NCBI RefSeq assembly: GCF_026210795.1
Contig: NC_089437.1
Span: 4,464,001-4,528,000 of the forward strand
Origin: Rhizophagus irregularis
Taxonomy: Eukaryota; Glomeromycota; Glomeromycetes; Glomerales; Glomeraceae
Length of the DNA: 64,000 nucleotides
Reading direction: 5' to 3'
Positions within the stretch are counted from its first letter, which is position 1, and every line of letters begins with the position of its first letter. Below are positions 47,879 through 58,672 of this stretch, in pieces. The position numbers were made by a program, and so were the translations under genes. The notes beneath the pieces are model-generated. The model made no database searches, was not told the DNA's origin, and was given only the letters and a program-made list of their open reading frames with translations.

Positions 47879-48709
47879 TACATAATGGGCAGGAAAGAAA
47901 TGTACACTGAAGAAAATCTGAAAATTTTTGAAGTAAGTCAAAGTTCATAAAGTCACGTTGAAAATCATCAACACACTAAAGATTATCAATTATAGTCAGC
48001 AATTATTGATTGGTGCATTGATTTCAAAAAGATCTTCTCTCCATTGTCCACTACTGACTGCAATTTTCTGAAGTTATACAGTTGGCGGTATCACGCAGGT
48101 AGGACGCTAGTAAACATACAGTATATGATTTTATCCTAATTTATTTTGATTGTTTTCAGTGCCTGCTATTAGAAAATATGGTGCATTGAATGGATTGTCA
48201 ATGGAAACGTACGAAACCCTCCACAAATCATATGTCAAAACCCCATATCAGTTATCAAACAGAAAAGACGTAATGAGACAATTGGTGAACGCTGTTAGTT
48301 GAATCCGACATGACTGAAATCAATTTCTTTGAAATATACATACATTTAATTATAAATTCTAATATTTTTTATAGGTAAAACACAAAGAATTGATATCTTC
48401 TGCTAAAAAAGTTATTCATCGTAAAGCCAAAGGATTTGGAAAAGTACTTTGGGAACTAACATTAGATAATATCGATCAAAAAATAAAATCGTTGAAAAAA
48501 TCTGAAAATCCACCACATTCAAACTTCATTGAAGGGTTATCGCAATTAATTTCAACTTTAGATACCTTTCTGGACACATCTTCGCAGGAGTCCGAAAGTG
48601 ACGAATTTTACATTAAAATTTATGATTCAGTACACCTGGAAAATAGACATATTTTAAGAACGACAGGAGAATTCCAAGGTAAAGAATGGTTCGGTAATAT
48701 TGCGGTAAC

Positions 48710-48886
48710 TATACATGCTGCCCAAATTATTTTGGAATGCCATAATTATAATTTGGGATGCCATAATTCATTTGGTTTATATATAATTTACTATGTAAAG
48801 TGCCAAAATAATTTGGGATGCCATAATTGAATTTGGGATTTTACTTATAATTACGGCAGTCCAAAATAATTTGGGTGGCATGTATA
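48710..48886. mobile_element. 177-bp hAT-like MITE, copy 2
   Basis: Same length and ends as copy 1, with two differences in 177 positions (both transitions). The 8-bp duplication GCGGTAAC is at 48702-48709 and 48887-48894. Inserted in a later exon of the same transposase gene and in the same orientation as copy 1. Confidence 0.88.
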
Positions 48887-49084
48887 GCGGTAACTCCTGC
48901 GGAAGATCAAGAGCAATACAATTCAGATGAGGGAGCTTGGTATGGAAAAGTAGGTGAATGATTAAGATTGATAAAGTGTTGTATGTCATTAATCAATTTT
49001 CTTTATAAGGTGTTGTTATTATTTAAATTCTTCCGAGGTTCTTTCAAAGAGCCATATGAACTTGCTCTGGTTCGTTGGTTTGAT

Positions 49085-52000
49085 CAGGGCCCCTGAATAC
49101 ATATATAATGACCTTGTCGTACACTCAGGCTAGATTTTTTTGTGTGTTCATCGTACAGTTACACAATTTGCCTTTTTTGATGGTATTGTGGCTTGACGTT
49201 CGAAGTACACTTAATATGATTATCAAAAATTTTTTGTTGTACGGTTTATATTAATCTAAGATCAATTCGTAGTACATGACATAAAGAACAGATGTATATG
49301 ATGTACAATTGAATATAGATTTGTAGTACATATGATGTACACGTTATATAATATTTTTATGGTTAGCAATTATAATTTTTTTTTTCAACGTTCTTTGTTT
49401 TAAATGTTTTAAATGGAAGAAAAAACAGCAACAGTGAAACGTAAAGCTTATGTACAAACAAAATTGAATTTTCCTGTAAAAGTAAATGATAGTCCTTCCA
49501 CAGAGAGAAAGATACAAAAAGACAATTCTACACTCTTTATAAATGCTAAACAGGCAATAAAACCAAAAGCCCAAATTAAAACTCAAAGTAATCGAAAGAT
49601 ACCGATACTTGGTGAATTCTTAAAAGATCCAAAATTAGAAAAACTTAGTAATAATCAAGTTTATTGTCATTATTGTGATACTGGAACGCCTATTACTTTA
49701 CATCGGATTAATGATGGCTATCGATTATGGCAGCATCTTGAAACAAATATGCATAAAGATAACATAATAAATACTGAATCAAATCCTTCCAAAAACTTCG
49801 TACCACTTTCCTGAATTTTGAAAGTAAACGAAAAGAAACTTTAAATACAGGAATGCATTTAGAATCATCAGGAAAAGGTAATTATTTAATTATTTAATAA
49901 TGTTCAAAGAATAAAAGTAAAGAATCTTATCCAAATTCTCTATTTTTAGTGTGCCATGGTTTTTATTCTAAATCATTTGCAGCATTAGCACGATATGGAA
50001 CATCAACAGATAAATACAAAATTTTACGTGATGATAATCTTTTTGATAAAAATGTTAAGGCACATGGATATATCAAAAGCAACGAATGTGAAGGTTATAC
50101 AACATCCAAATATTGTTCCAAATGTGGTATTTTAGCACAAATGGATGCCGTACAAAAAAGGAATCGACGTTATCAAGAACTTATTGCACAAATTGATTGT
50201 TTGTTTCTCCTGAAAGAAGGTCAACCAATACCTGCAAGTATTATTTCTCAATTTGGAGATAGTTGGGCTCAATACGATATCAAAAAGCTGCATGAAACAA
50301 TAATTACTTCACTTAAACATCGACCTGGACATACAAAATCAACAGAATTACAACAATTATGCACATATGTTGAAAAAGAAGTATCAGATCATTCCTATTA
50401 TGTAATAGTTAACAAATATCCAGCACTTGGACGTATTATTGAAGCAGTTGAGACCCATGGGCTTGAGAATTGGGTTAGCCAATGTATAACCTTTTTAATT
50501 GACAAAACATTGGAAGAAAATCGACCTATATTTGTTGGAATGGCACAAGCTGTAACAAAAGTTATTGATAAATTGCAACGTGGTGTAACTTCTATGAGAG
50601 GAATTGGAGAGTATCATGAAAGTTTTATTGATTTTTTAGTTGTGCTTATGTCTATTAGCACTTTAGCAACACGTTGGCTCACAGCAAATTTGGCTGGACC
50701 AACAATTCGATTTTTACGGCATAAAAGAAATGAATCAGATATTTATTATAATATATATGGAATAAATACATCAAGTTTTCCAGATATTATTACAATGTGG
50801 CGTAAAGCATATGATTATGCTGGTCCTACAATATGTGCAAAAGATCAAACAAAAGTTGCAGAATTGATTGAAGTTTGTAAACAGCGGCAAAAATGGATTG
50901 GATGTGCTGCTATTGAAGATACTATAATTCCAACAACAATGACAATAGAGGAACTTCATAATAAAATTAGCAATTTTAAAAAAGCAACATATATTACAGT
51001 TTATGCTCTTTCAGCTTGTATTCCTGGAATACCGCCAATTGTGATTGCTGTCAATCCGTCAGACCAAACGGAAAAAGCAGAAATTAATACGCACATGATA
51101 ACAATTTAATTATGAGAGAATTAAATCGTGCAGGAGCTATAACAATTGGTTTATATTTTGATGGTGCTACTCTTGATCGGAATTGGTTAGGTGAAGTTTA
51201 TAGCGAAGATCCAACTTTTACTTGTGAACTTGCACTTAAAAAGGTAAGATCTTTAATAAAAGATTTTAAATAGCAATAATTAAAATGGACTTTTTTTTAT
51301 TAGAATACTTCTATATTCAGTAAAATGAAATATCCTATAGCCTTACATTTGATGGATAATTCATTACCATTTATTTGTGGAACGGATATTTATCATTGTG
51401 TGAAAAAGGGTAAAATATTGTAAATATATGCTGTAATTATATTTGATTTTATATAAATAAATTTTTATTTGATTATTAAGGACGAAATATGCATAATAGT
51501 GGAACAAGAGTGTGTCCAATTGGATATTACATTATGTCTACTGAACATTTGTGGATTTTAAAAGAAAATTCTGAAATTTATTCAGGTTTAACAAGTAATA
51601 TTCTTAATCCTAAAGATAAGCAGGCAGATGAATCAGCTGAGAGATTTTTTTCATCATCTGTTTTAAAAGGCAAGTAAAATGTGAAGTAATTTTAGTTAAA
51701 AAATACAATTAATAATTTATTTATTATTCATAGGCTTTACAGATTATTCTGTGAAAAATAATGATGACGAAATGTATGGTGACGCTTGTTACCATTTTTT
51801 TTGTGGAATTTTGTTCGAATCATGGAAATCACATAGCATGGCCCATATAGATCGTGTAGGATTTGCTTGGGGCGCATGCATTTTTTTTGCAGGAGTACAA
51901 CATTTTTTAAAAGCAAATCAAGCCACGTGTAATGGAAATAAATTTGGAATATCTTGGCAATCATGCGATGATTTTATCTATCTGGGATTAACCTTGATAT

Positions 52001-53961
52001 TATTAATTCAACAATGGCCAAATTTTTATTCAAATTATCCTTTATGTCCGTGGATGATTTCTACTGCCTTTCTTAACGAGCATATATTTGGCTGTGCACG
52101 ACGGATTATTGAAGATTTTACCGTACTAGATTTCTTATCAATGAATGAAAAAATTTTAAAAAATATTATGATTGAAATGAAAGGTTAGTAATTTAACTAA
52201 AACTTATTAGTTATTTTAAAAATAATTAAATTAATTATATATATAATCTTAGGTGATTTAATCAGACCAGATAATAATGATGGTTATAATATCAAATTAT
52301 CCACAGTTAAAGAAAAATTGCCAAAAAATTTGACGGATTTTCCATCAATTTTTGATATTGATAATATGATAGAAAAGGTATATATTACATTATTATCTTA
52401 TATTTATCCATCATTTATTATTATTAATTGTATGTTACTGAAATTTTAGACTTCGTATGCTATGAAAATTATACTTTGCAGTCTTGGCATAGTAGTAAAT
52501 AAGGAAATTTTTTCAGAATTAATTCAACAATCCTTACATTCACTTAAAAAAATAAATAATCATAATATACCTATGGAGAACACAAGTGAAACTGATGAAC
52601 TTGAGGGTGAATCAGAGGATGAATTGGATAATGAATGTGATATTGGCAAATTGCTCACACGACATCAACAACGCATATTGAATAGATCCAAATTTCCTGA
52701 ACATCTTGACGTTCCTAATAATGATTTAGATGAAATGGATAATGAAAATACTCAATCAACTTTGGAACTGGATTTTGAGGATAATTTTTTTGAAAAGATA
52801 AATAAGGCATTTGGAAAAACTCATGAATTGAGTCCATTAGCAATAATGCAAGCAATGTCATATTATCGAGGTAATTTGAATTTAATTTTTTATTATTCTT
52901 TATTTTCAATGTTTTAATAAATTATTTGATACTTTAGAAAAATATGATTACTTTACTCAAAAGGAAAAGAAAAAAGTTGGAAATAAAGCTACACTCAATA
53001 AAAATAATCTCACAGTAGTCACTGAACTAGGCACAATGGATATTATGGCTGCCGTTCGTCAGGACCGATTAAGTAATACTGAACATCAAGCAAGAACAAA
53101 AGGACGAATTACACGATGGAAAACTGCATGCAAAAAGGTCTTTGATTCCACAAAAATAAATCCACAATCATCTAAATTCAAAAGAGGAGATTTTTATTAT
53201 TATTGCGAAAATAGTCATTCTATTGTCATTGCTGAAATTATTGCAGTATTTGAGGTAAATTATTTTAAATTTTTATTATTTTTACTAAATTTTTTTATTA
53301 TTCTTCAAAATTTATGGTTTTTTTACAAATTTAAGAAACGTGGATCAAGCTATGTTCGTGTAGATTTATTATCTGGTTTAAACGAAGGAAAAATTCATGC
53401 ACGCTTGTATGATCTCGCCGGATTCAGCATGTGAATTTATTCCGATTATAAGCAAAGACCGTACACAATTCACATGTGAGTCTAATCCATTTCGTTTCAT
53501 TGCACATTTGGGTTCTGTATTAGAAGAATATCATGGTACTTCTCACTGGTTAGGAAAAACACTAAAATTAGGAGATCTTCAATATGCGACATATTTCCAT
53601 TTTGTTGGAAAGTCCTGCGAACTTCGAACAATCCATTAAAGAAGCAGAAAAAATAATGCGGATGAGAAAAAATAATGCTAATTCTAACGATGAATAGTTT
53701 TAAAATAGTTTTTTTTCCTTCTATAACCTTTAGTGTACATGTGATTTATCAATAAACTTTTGTCGTACATTGTATTTGCTTTTGATTCAACTTTGTCTGT
53801 ACTCTATTAGAACGCAAAAATTATATATAAATTTATGTAGTACATTTAATAATAAATTTTAAAATATATGTACACTCTTTATTAAAATTTTTATGTACAC
53901 TTATTATAACTGTCAAGGACGAGGTTTCATATATGCGCCACAGTGGCATTCAGGGGCCCTG
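49085..53961 (+). mobile_element. 4.9-kb DNA transposon nested in the Plavaka gene
   Basis: Ends CAGGGCCCCTGAAT and its exact inverse (14 bases), with further partial similarity inside (ATATAT, GACC..GTC). TTTGAT lies directly outside both ends (49079-49084 and 53962-53967), a 6-bp duplication; an 8-base reading TTTGATCA is possible if the ends are trimmed. Subterminal regions are rich in GTACA words (TTGTACG, GTAGTACAT, ATGTACAC). Carries one multi-exon transposase-like gene. CAGGG ends resemble hAT, but the duplication length does not settle it. Confidence 0.8.
49413..53640 (+). pseudogene. Unclassified RNase H-like transposase of the nested transposon
   Basis: Starts MEEKTATVKRKAYVQTKLNF. 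CHYCDTGTPI...HLETNMH (about 49670-49750) looks like a BED-type zinc finger. Then a large exon (about 49950-51100) with SNECEGYTTSKYCSKCGILA and a helical middle. Candidate catalytic residues: D in GLYFDGATLDRNWL (about 51150), D in FICGTDIYH (about 51380), and E in AFLNEHIFGCARRIIEDFTV (about 52070) after a long helical insertion. This order resembles P-element/hAT-type transposases. The acidic, then basic C-terminal exons run to 53637-53639. Frame shifts near 49800, 51090 and 53410 interrupt it, so it is probably dead unless these are assembly errors. I do not recognise a named superfamily. Confidence 0.6.
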
Positions 53962-53967
53962 TTTGAT

Positions 53968-54257
53968 CACTGGTAAAAAAATGGTCTATCCTACACATAT
54001 CCTACACATATCCTACACATATCTTACATATATCGGGTACTCAAAATGTAGAAAATCATACACAAATAATACACATATCATACACGATATCAGGTACTTA
54101 TATATATAGTATACTGTCAGTCACCTGATATATGTATGATATATATATTAGTACCCGATATGTGTATGATATGTGTATTATTTGTATATGATTTTCTACA
54201 TTTTGAGTACCCAATATGTGTAAGATATGTGTAGGATAAATCATTTTTTTACCAGTG
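53968..54257. mobile_element. 290-bp palindromic CACTG-ended MITE
   Basis: Ends CACTGGTAAAAAAATGGTCT and the inverse of CACTGGTAAAAAAATGATTT, both continuing to ATCCTACACATATC. The 3-bp GAT at 53965-53967 and 54258-54260 is the target duplication. CACTR ends plus 3-bp duplication fit CACTA. The arms are complementary almost to the centre (~110-140 bases each). It abuts the right-hand target copy of the 4.9-kb transposon. Confidence 0.8.
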
Positions 54258-54416
54258 GATATTATTATGGAGGAATCTGAACTGTACGGGTATCCGCAGT
54301 TGTATTACACCAAAGAATACAACACAATACCAATCGGTTCAATTAACCAAGAAGTTCATATAGTTCCAAGGTTTGGCAAAGTAAATCGTTATTTGTTAAA
54401 TAAATACATGTTTTAA

Positions 54417-54935
54417 AAATTACTGGAAAACTTTAACGAAAGTAAAGTCAGAAAGTTTAAAAAATAAAATTTGTAAATTTGTTGAAAAACTTTAATGAAA
54501 GTATTAAAAAAAAACTATTAAAAAACTTTAGCGAAAATAAATTGTCAACGGAAATGATCGAAAAGCTTAATTAAGCTTAATTACTAATTGAAATCGAAAA
54601 GTTTAATTAGTTAGTTACTTAAAGTTTAAACGCAATTATAAACTTGCAATTTTGAGTTAAAGAATTTCGCAGAGTTTTGCAAAAAAAAGGACAAAAAGCG
54701 AAGATCTGCTATTTCGCAGAACTTCGCAAAACTGGCATGTTTAAAATTTTCTGTTAAATGAAATTCTGCAAAATTGCAGAATTTTGCTGATTTTATAGAT
54801 AAAAATATTCAATTATCTGCGAAGTTGCAAAGTTTGCAGAACTTCACAGAAATACACAAAAAATGACAAAAAAAAGCGGAGATCTGCTAATTTTACAGAT
54901 CTCCGCAGTTCTGCACCCCAAAAAATTTCCCAATG
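54417..54935. repeat. 3' flank and right subterminal repeats of the CACTA-like element
   Basis: Repeated AAAACTTTAACGAAAGT-type words (54425-54610), then TTCGCAGA/TTCTGC repeats from about 54650, then the right TIR. No gene. Confidence 0.6.
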
Positions 54936-55301
54936 TATACTATAATGGACTGATTTGAAAATTTGAGTAATTCGGAAAAATTGCATTTTCCAAATGAGAA
55001 AAACTTTCTTTTAATTTATTTGTAATCTCAATATTATTTTTCAAGTGTAATAGTAATAGTTCTGAAGTTTTTTAAAATTTAAAAAATTTTATTTTTTTAA
55101 AATCTTTTAAAATAAAAAAAAAAACCAAGTGAAAGAAAAATAAGATTCAATAATAAAATATACTATATTATACTCACGATATACTATAAAGCACTTACTA
55201 TTGTGTAAATGGCAGGGGATAAGTAATACATATCCATGTTGAGAATTTCGTGAATATACGTACTATAACAACAATAATCAAATATTTGCTCAGAGCCTTC
55301 A
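54936..55301. other. AT-rich spacer
   Basis: No gene or repeat end recognised. A/T runs around 55070-55125. Confidence 0.4.
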
Positions 55302-55309
55302 GATCTAAG

Positions 55310-55931
55310 TAGCATAGCGGACATGCTCATATCACCTTATCGATCATTTGCTGATCACTAATTCCGGATTTTAAAAACTTATTGCAAAATCACAAATATT
55401 TTTCAAATAATGTGGCAAAAAAATAATGGAAATCTAAGTAAAAACACTAAATTATCATATGACTTTAATTATGTAATTATTAGCACAATTTTTAATAATA
55501 TCATAAATATATTATTTGTATATGATAATTCACTAATTATTGCCGATCATCAGACAAAAATTGAAGTGCGAAGATGAATATGTGAGTGCGAAACTTAAGA
55601 ATTTGCACAAATAGTCTTTATATTATATAAAATTAATAGTAAAAATAAAACAGTGATCCGGTCCATATTACAGGTTTTTTATTAGTAACATATTTAGTGA
55701 ATAATTTTGTAAAATGAATAAATATATGCCAAATAATAATAAAAGCTAAAAAGTTTCTAATGAAATTTAATATACAATAAATTAAAACTAAATTTAAGCT
55801 ATTTGTGAAATTGAGCATATATTATTATGTAAATTTTTTTAGCAACGGTATTTATATTATGTGATATAATTGAATAAATGATCGGCAAATGATCATCAGT
55901 TTTGTGATAAAACAGGGATGTCCGCTATGCT
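55310..55931. mobile_element. 622-bp hAT-like non-autonomous element
   Basis: Flanked by GATCTAAG at 55302-55309 and 55932-55939. Ends TAGCATAGCGGACAT and the inverse of AGCATAGCGGACAT (one base shorter on the right), with GATCATTTGC(T/C)GATC words just inside both ends. No ORF. The 8-bp duplication and TAG start fit hAT. Confidence 0.82.
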
Positions 55932-55939
55932 GATCTAAG

Positions 55940-56443
55940 TATGCGCACGACCCAGAGATTTTTTTGCTGAGCCACATGCAGTACTCCTCTGTGCGACAAA
56001 AACCTGCGGATCATATAATAGGTCTGTGCGACATATTAATTTTCGCATATATCGAACATGCCTCGAGAAAAATGTGAAAGGAGGTCTACACGCAACACAA
56101 ACCTACCCTATTAGTAAATAGTGCTGACAAAAGTATATGTTATGAAAGGCTGAGGACTTCGCAATTCCGAGATCTCTAGGCATAAAACCAAGTTTGTGTC
56201 TTGCAAGGTAGAACTACATGTGAAAAGGTATGAAGATTCCATTTGCATGTGCTTTCATAGAACTCTTGACATCATACGATAATGTTAATTACGCCTCTTA
56301 TCTCCTTAACTTTTCTCAGCAAGATATAAAGCATATAGTGGTCTGTGGAAGTTCAAACAACTTTGCGTAAAAATAACGCAAAAATAAGGTATGTATAGTA
56401 GCAAAAAAATAGTCATTATGAGACATTGTATTTAGGAAGCAAG
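55940..56443. promoter_or_regulatory. 5' region with two CTGTGCGAC motifs
   Basis: CTCTGTGCGACAAAAACC (about 55990) and GTCTGTGCGACATATTAA (about 56025) lie about 420-450 bases before the small ORF at 56444. The same word occurs upstream of the SAM-family relic and the leucine-rich gene. Otherwise no gene. Confidence 0.35.
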
Positions 56444-56569
56444 ATGTCTTCCACAGCAACAAGCGAAGAAAGTTCCACCTCCCCTCTAGTTGACATTATA
56501 AAAAAGTGGGAAATGGGAAGATTTATCAGTTTTTTAGGAGAAAAAAATCACCGGTCATTTATTTCTTGA
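56444..56569 (+). pseudogene. Truncated N-terminus of a SAM-type family gene
   Basis: A 41-residue frame, MSSTATSEESSTSPLVDIIK then KWEMGRFISFLGEKN, resembles the start of the SAM family (serine/threonine-rich leader, then xxIKKY/WxxxxxIxFL). It stops at 56567-56569 and nothing of the family follows. Probably a truncated copy; a genuine short protein is not excluded. Confidence 0.35.
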
Positions 56570-56804
56570 AAGACACTTTACATAGCATTATAGCTGTATC
56601 GAGCGTTGTTCTTATATTATTTTATGAAATTAGATATTCAAAGAGCAAATTTAACGGATTTCGTTACCGGTAGTTAGATTTTTTTTATTCATATCATGTA
56701 AAGCGATCTATTCGCAAATTTTATTTTTGTATCAGTTGCTTCGGCAACATTTATTTTATAAATAATAAAGTATCGATATATTCCTCTTTAAAAGTCGCGT
56801 GAGG

Positions 56805-57655
56805 TTACGTGAATTGTTGTGATCGTAATGCCTGATTATTCGTTTCTTCTGTAGTTGTTCGAGAAGTTCCTTCTCCTACTTCATTTTCTACAGTAGTGGG
56901 ATTTTGAGAAGAAACTATGTTGTCTAACCACGACTTTCCATATTTTTTTTTTGACTTGGTGGTAATTCACTAACTCGAAACCCTAGTTTACGTTTAATTT
57001 TCCAACGCCTGTCCTCATCAATAGAATACCAAGTTCCAATTAATGTTAATATTAAACCAGGGATGCCTACTCCGAGCCCAGTGCCTAAGGAAATTTTGTC
57101 GGAATTACTTAGTTCGTTACTATTCTCTGGTTGAGGACTACTCGGCGTTGTTGAGGTTGGTTTTAACAATGACAAAGCAGGACAATCAGATAGACTAAAA
57201 GAATTAATATTAAGATTAGGCGCTAGGGTTAAATTAGTTAGGAGCGGATTGCCATAACATTTTAATTCTGTTAAATTTCCAGAACTTTCTATGCTTAAAC
57301 TCGTTAGTGCATTATTACTAACATCAAGATGAGTAAGAGAAATCATGCCAAGGGTAATTTTCGAATAAAAATTATTAGAAAAATTGACAAATTTAAGTGA
57401 GTAACTGTATCCTCCAATAGTCGGACCAAGACGATTGTGAGAAGCATCTAATACTTCCAATTTCTTCTCACCGTATCCAAAACCAAGTCCGCTTATTTCA
57501 TTAAAAGAAAAATTCAATTTGTGGACATTAATGAATCCACCAAAATTTAACCCGCCTTCCAAACTGCGGTTGCTAAGGTCTATTTCCCCTTCTATTGCTT
57601 CTCTCACCCCTCCTTTCGGATAATTTGAGTCTAAGTATTCTTGGGCATTTACCAT
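56805..57655 (-). CDS. Leucine-rich protein with one C-terminal membrane segment, frameshifted
   Basis: The open frame from ATG 57655 gives 243 residues (to 56924). Residues 1-30 (MVNAQEYLDSNYPKGG...) are the family's conserved leader. About 30-160 hold irregular leucine-rich repeats (LEVLDASHNRLG, LTHLDVSNNALTSL, NLTELKCYGNPLLTNLTLAP). 165-188 is a proline/serine/threonine linker, and 189-210 a hydrophobic segment (GTGLGVGIPGLILTLIGTWY). Then a basic cytoplasmic-type tail. No signal peptide. A run of ten A (minus sense, at about 56943-56952) shifts the frame; in the next frame 47 more residues continue (YGKSWLDNIVSSQNPTTVEN ... QALRSQQFT) to a stop at 56805-56807. The family is multicopy in Rhizophagus as I recall it. 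One base in the homopolymer decides between an intact 290-residue protein and a truncated one. Confidence 0.7.
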
Positions 57656-58130
57656 AATATAATATTTTATTTTACACCCAATATGGAAACCTTATTTAGA
57701 TTTTTTGCAATAAAATTAAAAAGTGAAAAGTAGTCAGGGTAATAACTCCTTGATTATTAAGGGCTTTTGGAAAAAAACTTCTAATTACTTAAATCCCGCT
57801 TTTTGTCAATGGTGAAAATCACCCGACTTGTCTGTGCGACGTAAAAAATCGTATGTTAAAAATGCTTGCGTTTCCCTTAGGCCGTTCCAAGCTGATTCTT
57901 CGTTTAACATAACACAAGTAGAACGGTGAGAGGAGGGGGGATACTAAAAATAATACAACTATGATAATTTCACGTGATAATTATACTGCAATTTTATTAA
58001 TTTTATTAGATGTATGATGTAATTTAAAAATGTATTAAACGAAAAATAAATAAAAATAATCAAAGTATTTTAAAATTATTTATTTGTATAATTGTATGTT
58101 AAAACTAATTACAGTATTTGTCAATATAAT
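57656..58130. other. 5' flank of the leucine-rich gene and spacer
   Basis: Contains GTCTGTGCGACGTAAAAAA at about 57829-57847, some 175 bases before the start codon, and a G-rich AGAGGAGGGGGGA at about 57932. No ORF with support. Confidence 0.45.
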
Positions 58131-58300
58131 CTATGTTTTACGGCGCTTTGAGGCACGTCCGTTAGTCTTAATCTCTCCTTTAGTATGAAAACCTTTTCTA
58201 TTCTCTATACACATCTCACATAGTGGATAAATTTGTTTGAAACGCCACCAAACCTTCACTTTCTGGGTCGTTAAAGCGGTAGAGTCACGTGATCGTGACG
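58131..58300 (-). pseudogene. 3' exon remnant of an unidentified gene
   Basis: Reads KVKVWWRFKQIYPLCEMCIE, then NRKGFHTKGEIKTNGRASKR and RKT, stop at 58131-58133. The basic tail with a C-x2-C pair looks like the end of a mobile-element or nucleic-acid-binding protein. Upstream exons are absent: the frame is stopped near 58300 beside a near-perfect CACGTGATCGT palindrome. Confidence 0.4.
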
Positions 58301-58320
58301 ATCACGTGACGACCAAGAAA
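58285..58320. repeat. 27-bp near-perfect palindrome with two CACGTG
   Basis: GTCACGTGATCGTGACGATC followed by ACGTGAC is its own inverse except at the centre. Each half contains CACGTG. Could be an element junction or a binding site; only the symmetry is observed. Confidence 0.6.
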
Positions 58321-58672
58321 GATTAATTATTATGCACACCTTATTAATTAAGATTAATTTAATAAATGAAATTTCAACTTTATTAAATGATACAAACATT
58401 TTTAACAAGAATTTTTTTTTTCTTTTTTTTAAAATAATTTATTTACTATATCAGATGATACCAGTATTGATGCTTTTATTTATTTTCAAATTGTGAAATA
58501 ATTGGATTTATGGAGGTCTCTAATATAATGATAAAGCCTTTATACTTTTAGCATCACCCATTTTTTCAACCTTCCAGTAGACCCCGCTTACTTATAAGAT
58601 AGGTCACTCCCAGGCCTAAGGTAAAAATCATATATAAAATTCTTTGCAGATCCTACTATAAAAGGAGGTCGT

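Larger units (their letters stand above)
45744..54416 (+). pseudogene. Plavaka-type (CACTA superfamily) transposase, split by four insertions
   Basis: Starts MVRYQCQICKREFSTYSGLK, a C2H2 zinc finger (CQIC...HANAKHH) with a TAA before the first histidine. Core: LYSDATTFDGLGKSSGHPVF (first aspartate, about 46770), then LTLSNIPNRVRNLPEAKILL, CKMPCHTCIV (zinc knuckle, about 47125), and YEACVPDRMHHIDLGLFKYQ (second aspartate, about 47380). The C-terminus reads IPIGSINQEVHIVPRFGKVN and stops at 54414-54416. Introns near 46580-46660, 47298-47365, 47930-47998, 48099-48160, 48300-48374 and 48950-49009. Frame joins across insertions: KMYI-MGRKE, IAVT-PAEDQ, VRWFD-IIMEE. Stops: TAA about 45803, TAG 46242, TGA 46529; all three are one C-to-T change from CAA, CAG or CGA. 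Without insertions and stops it would be a complete transposase. Confidence 0.75.
42920..54935. mobile_element. CACTA/Plavaka-type DNA transposon carrying four nested insertions
   Basis: Left end CATCGGAAAATTTTTTGGGG and right end, read inward, CATTGGGAAATTTTTTGGGG continue as TGCAG; TA flanks both. Subterminal zones hold many TTCTGCG(A/C)A and AGATCTGC repeats (43-43.15 kb and 54.65-54.91 kb), a hallmark of CACTA-like elements where transposase binds. Two divergent genes lie inside: a transposase (plus) and a second protein (minus). Total 12,016 bases; removing four insertions with one target copy each leaves about 6,470. Confidence 0.8.

Noticed and set aside
48390-48830. Separate gene of 146 codons
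   Set aside because: Same reason: a transposase exon running into the second MITE copy.
49079-53969. 8-bp target duplication TTTGATCA for the 4.9-kb transposon
   Set aside because: It requires trimming CA from the left inverted repeat while keeping TG at the right; the 6-bp TTTGAT reading leaves perfect 14-base ends. Left open as an alternative.
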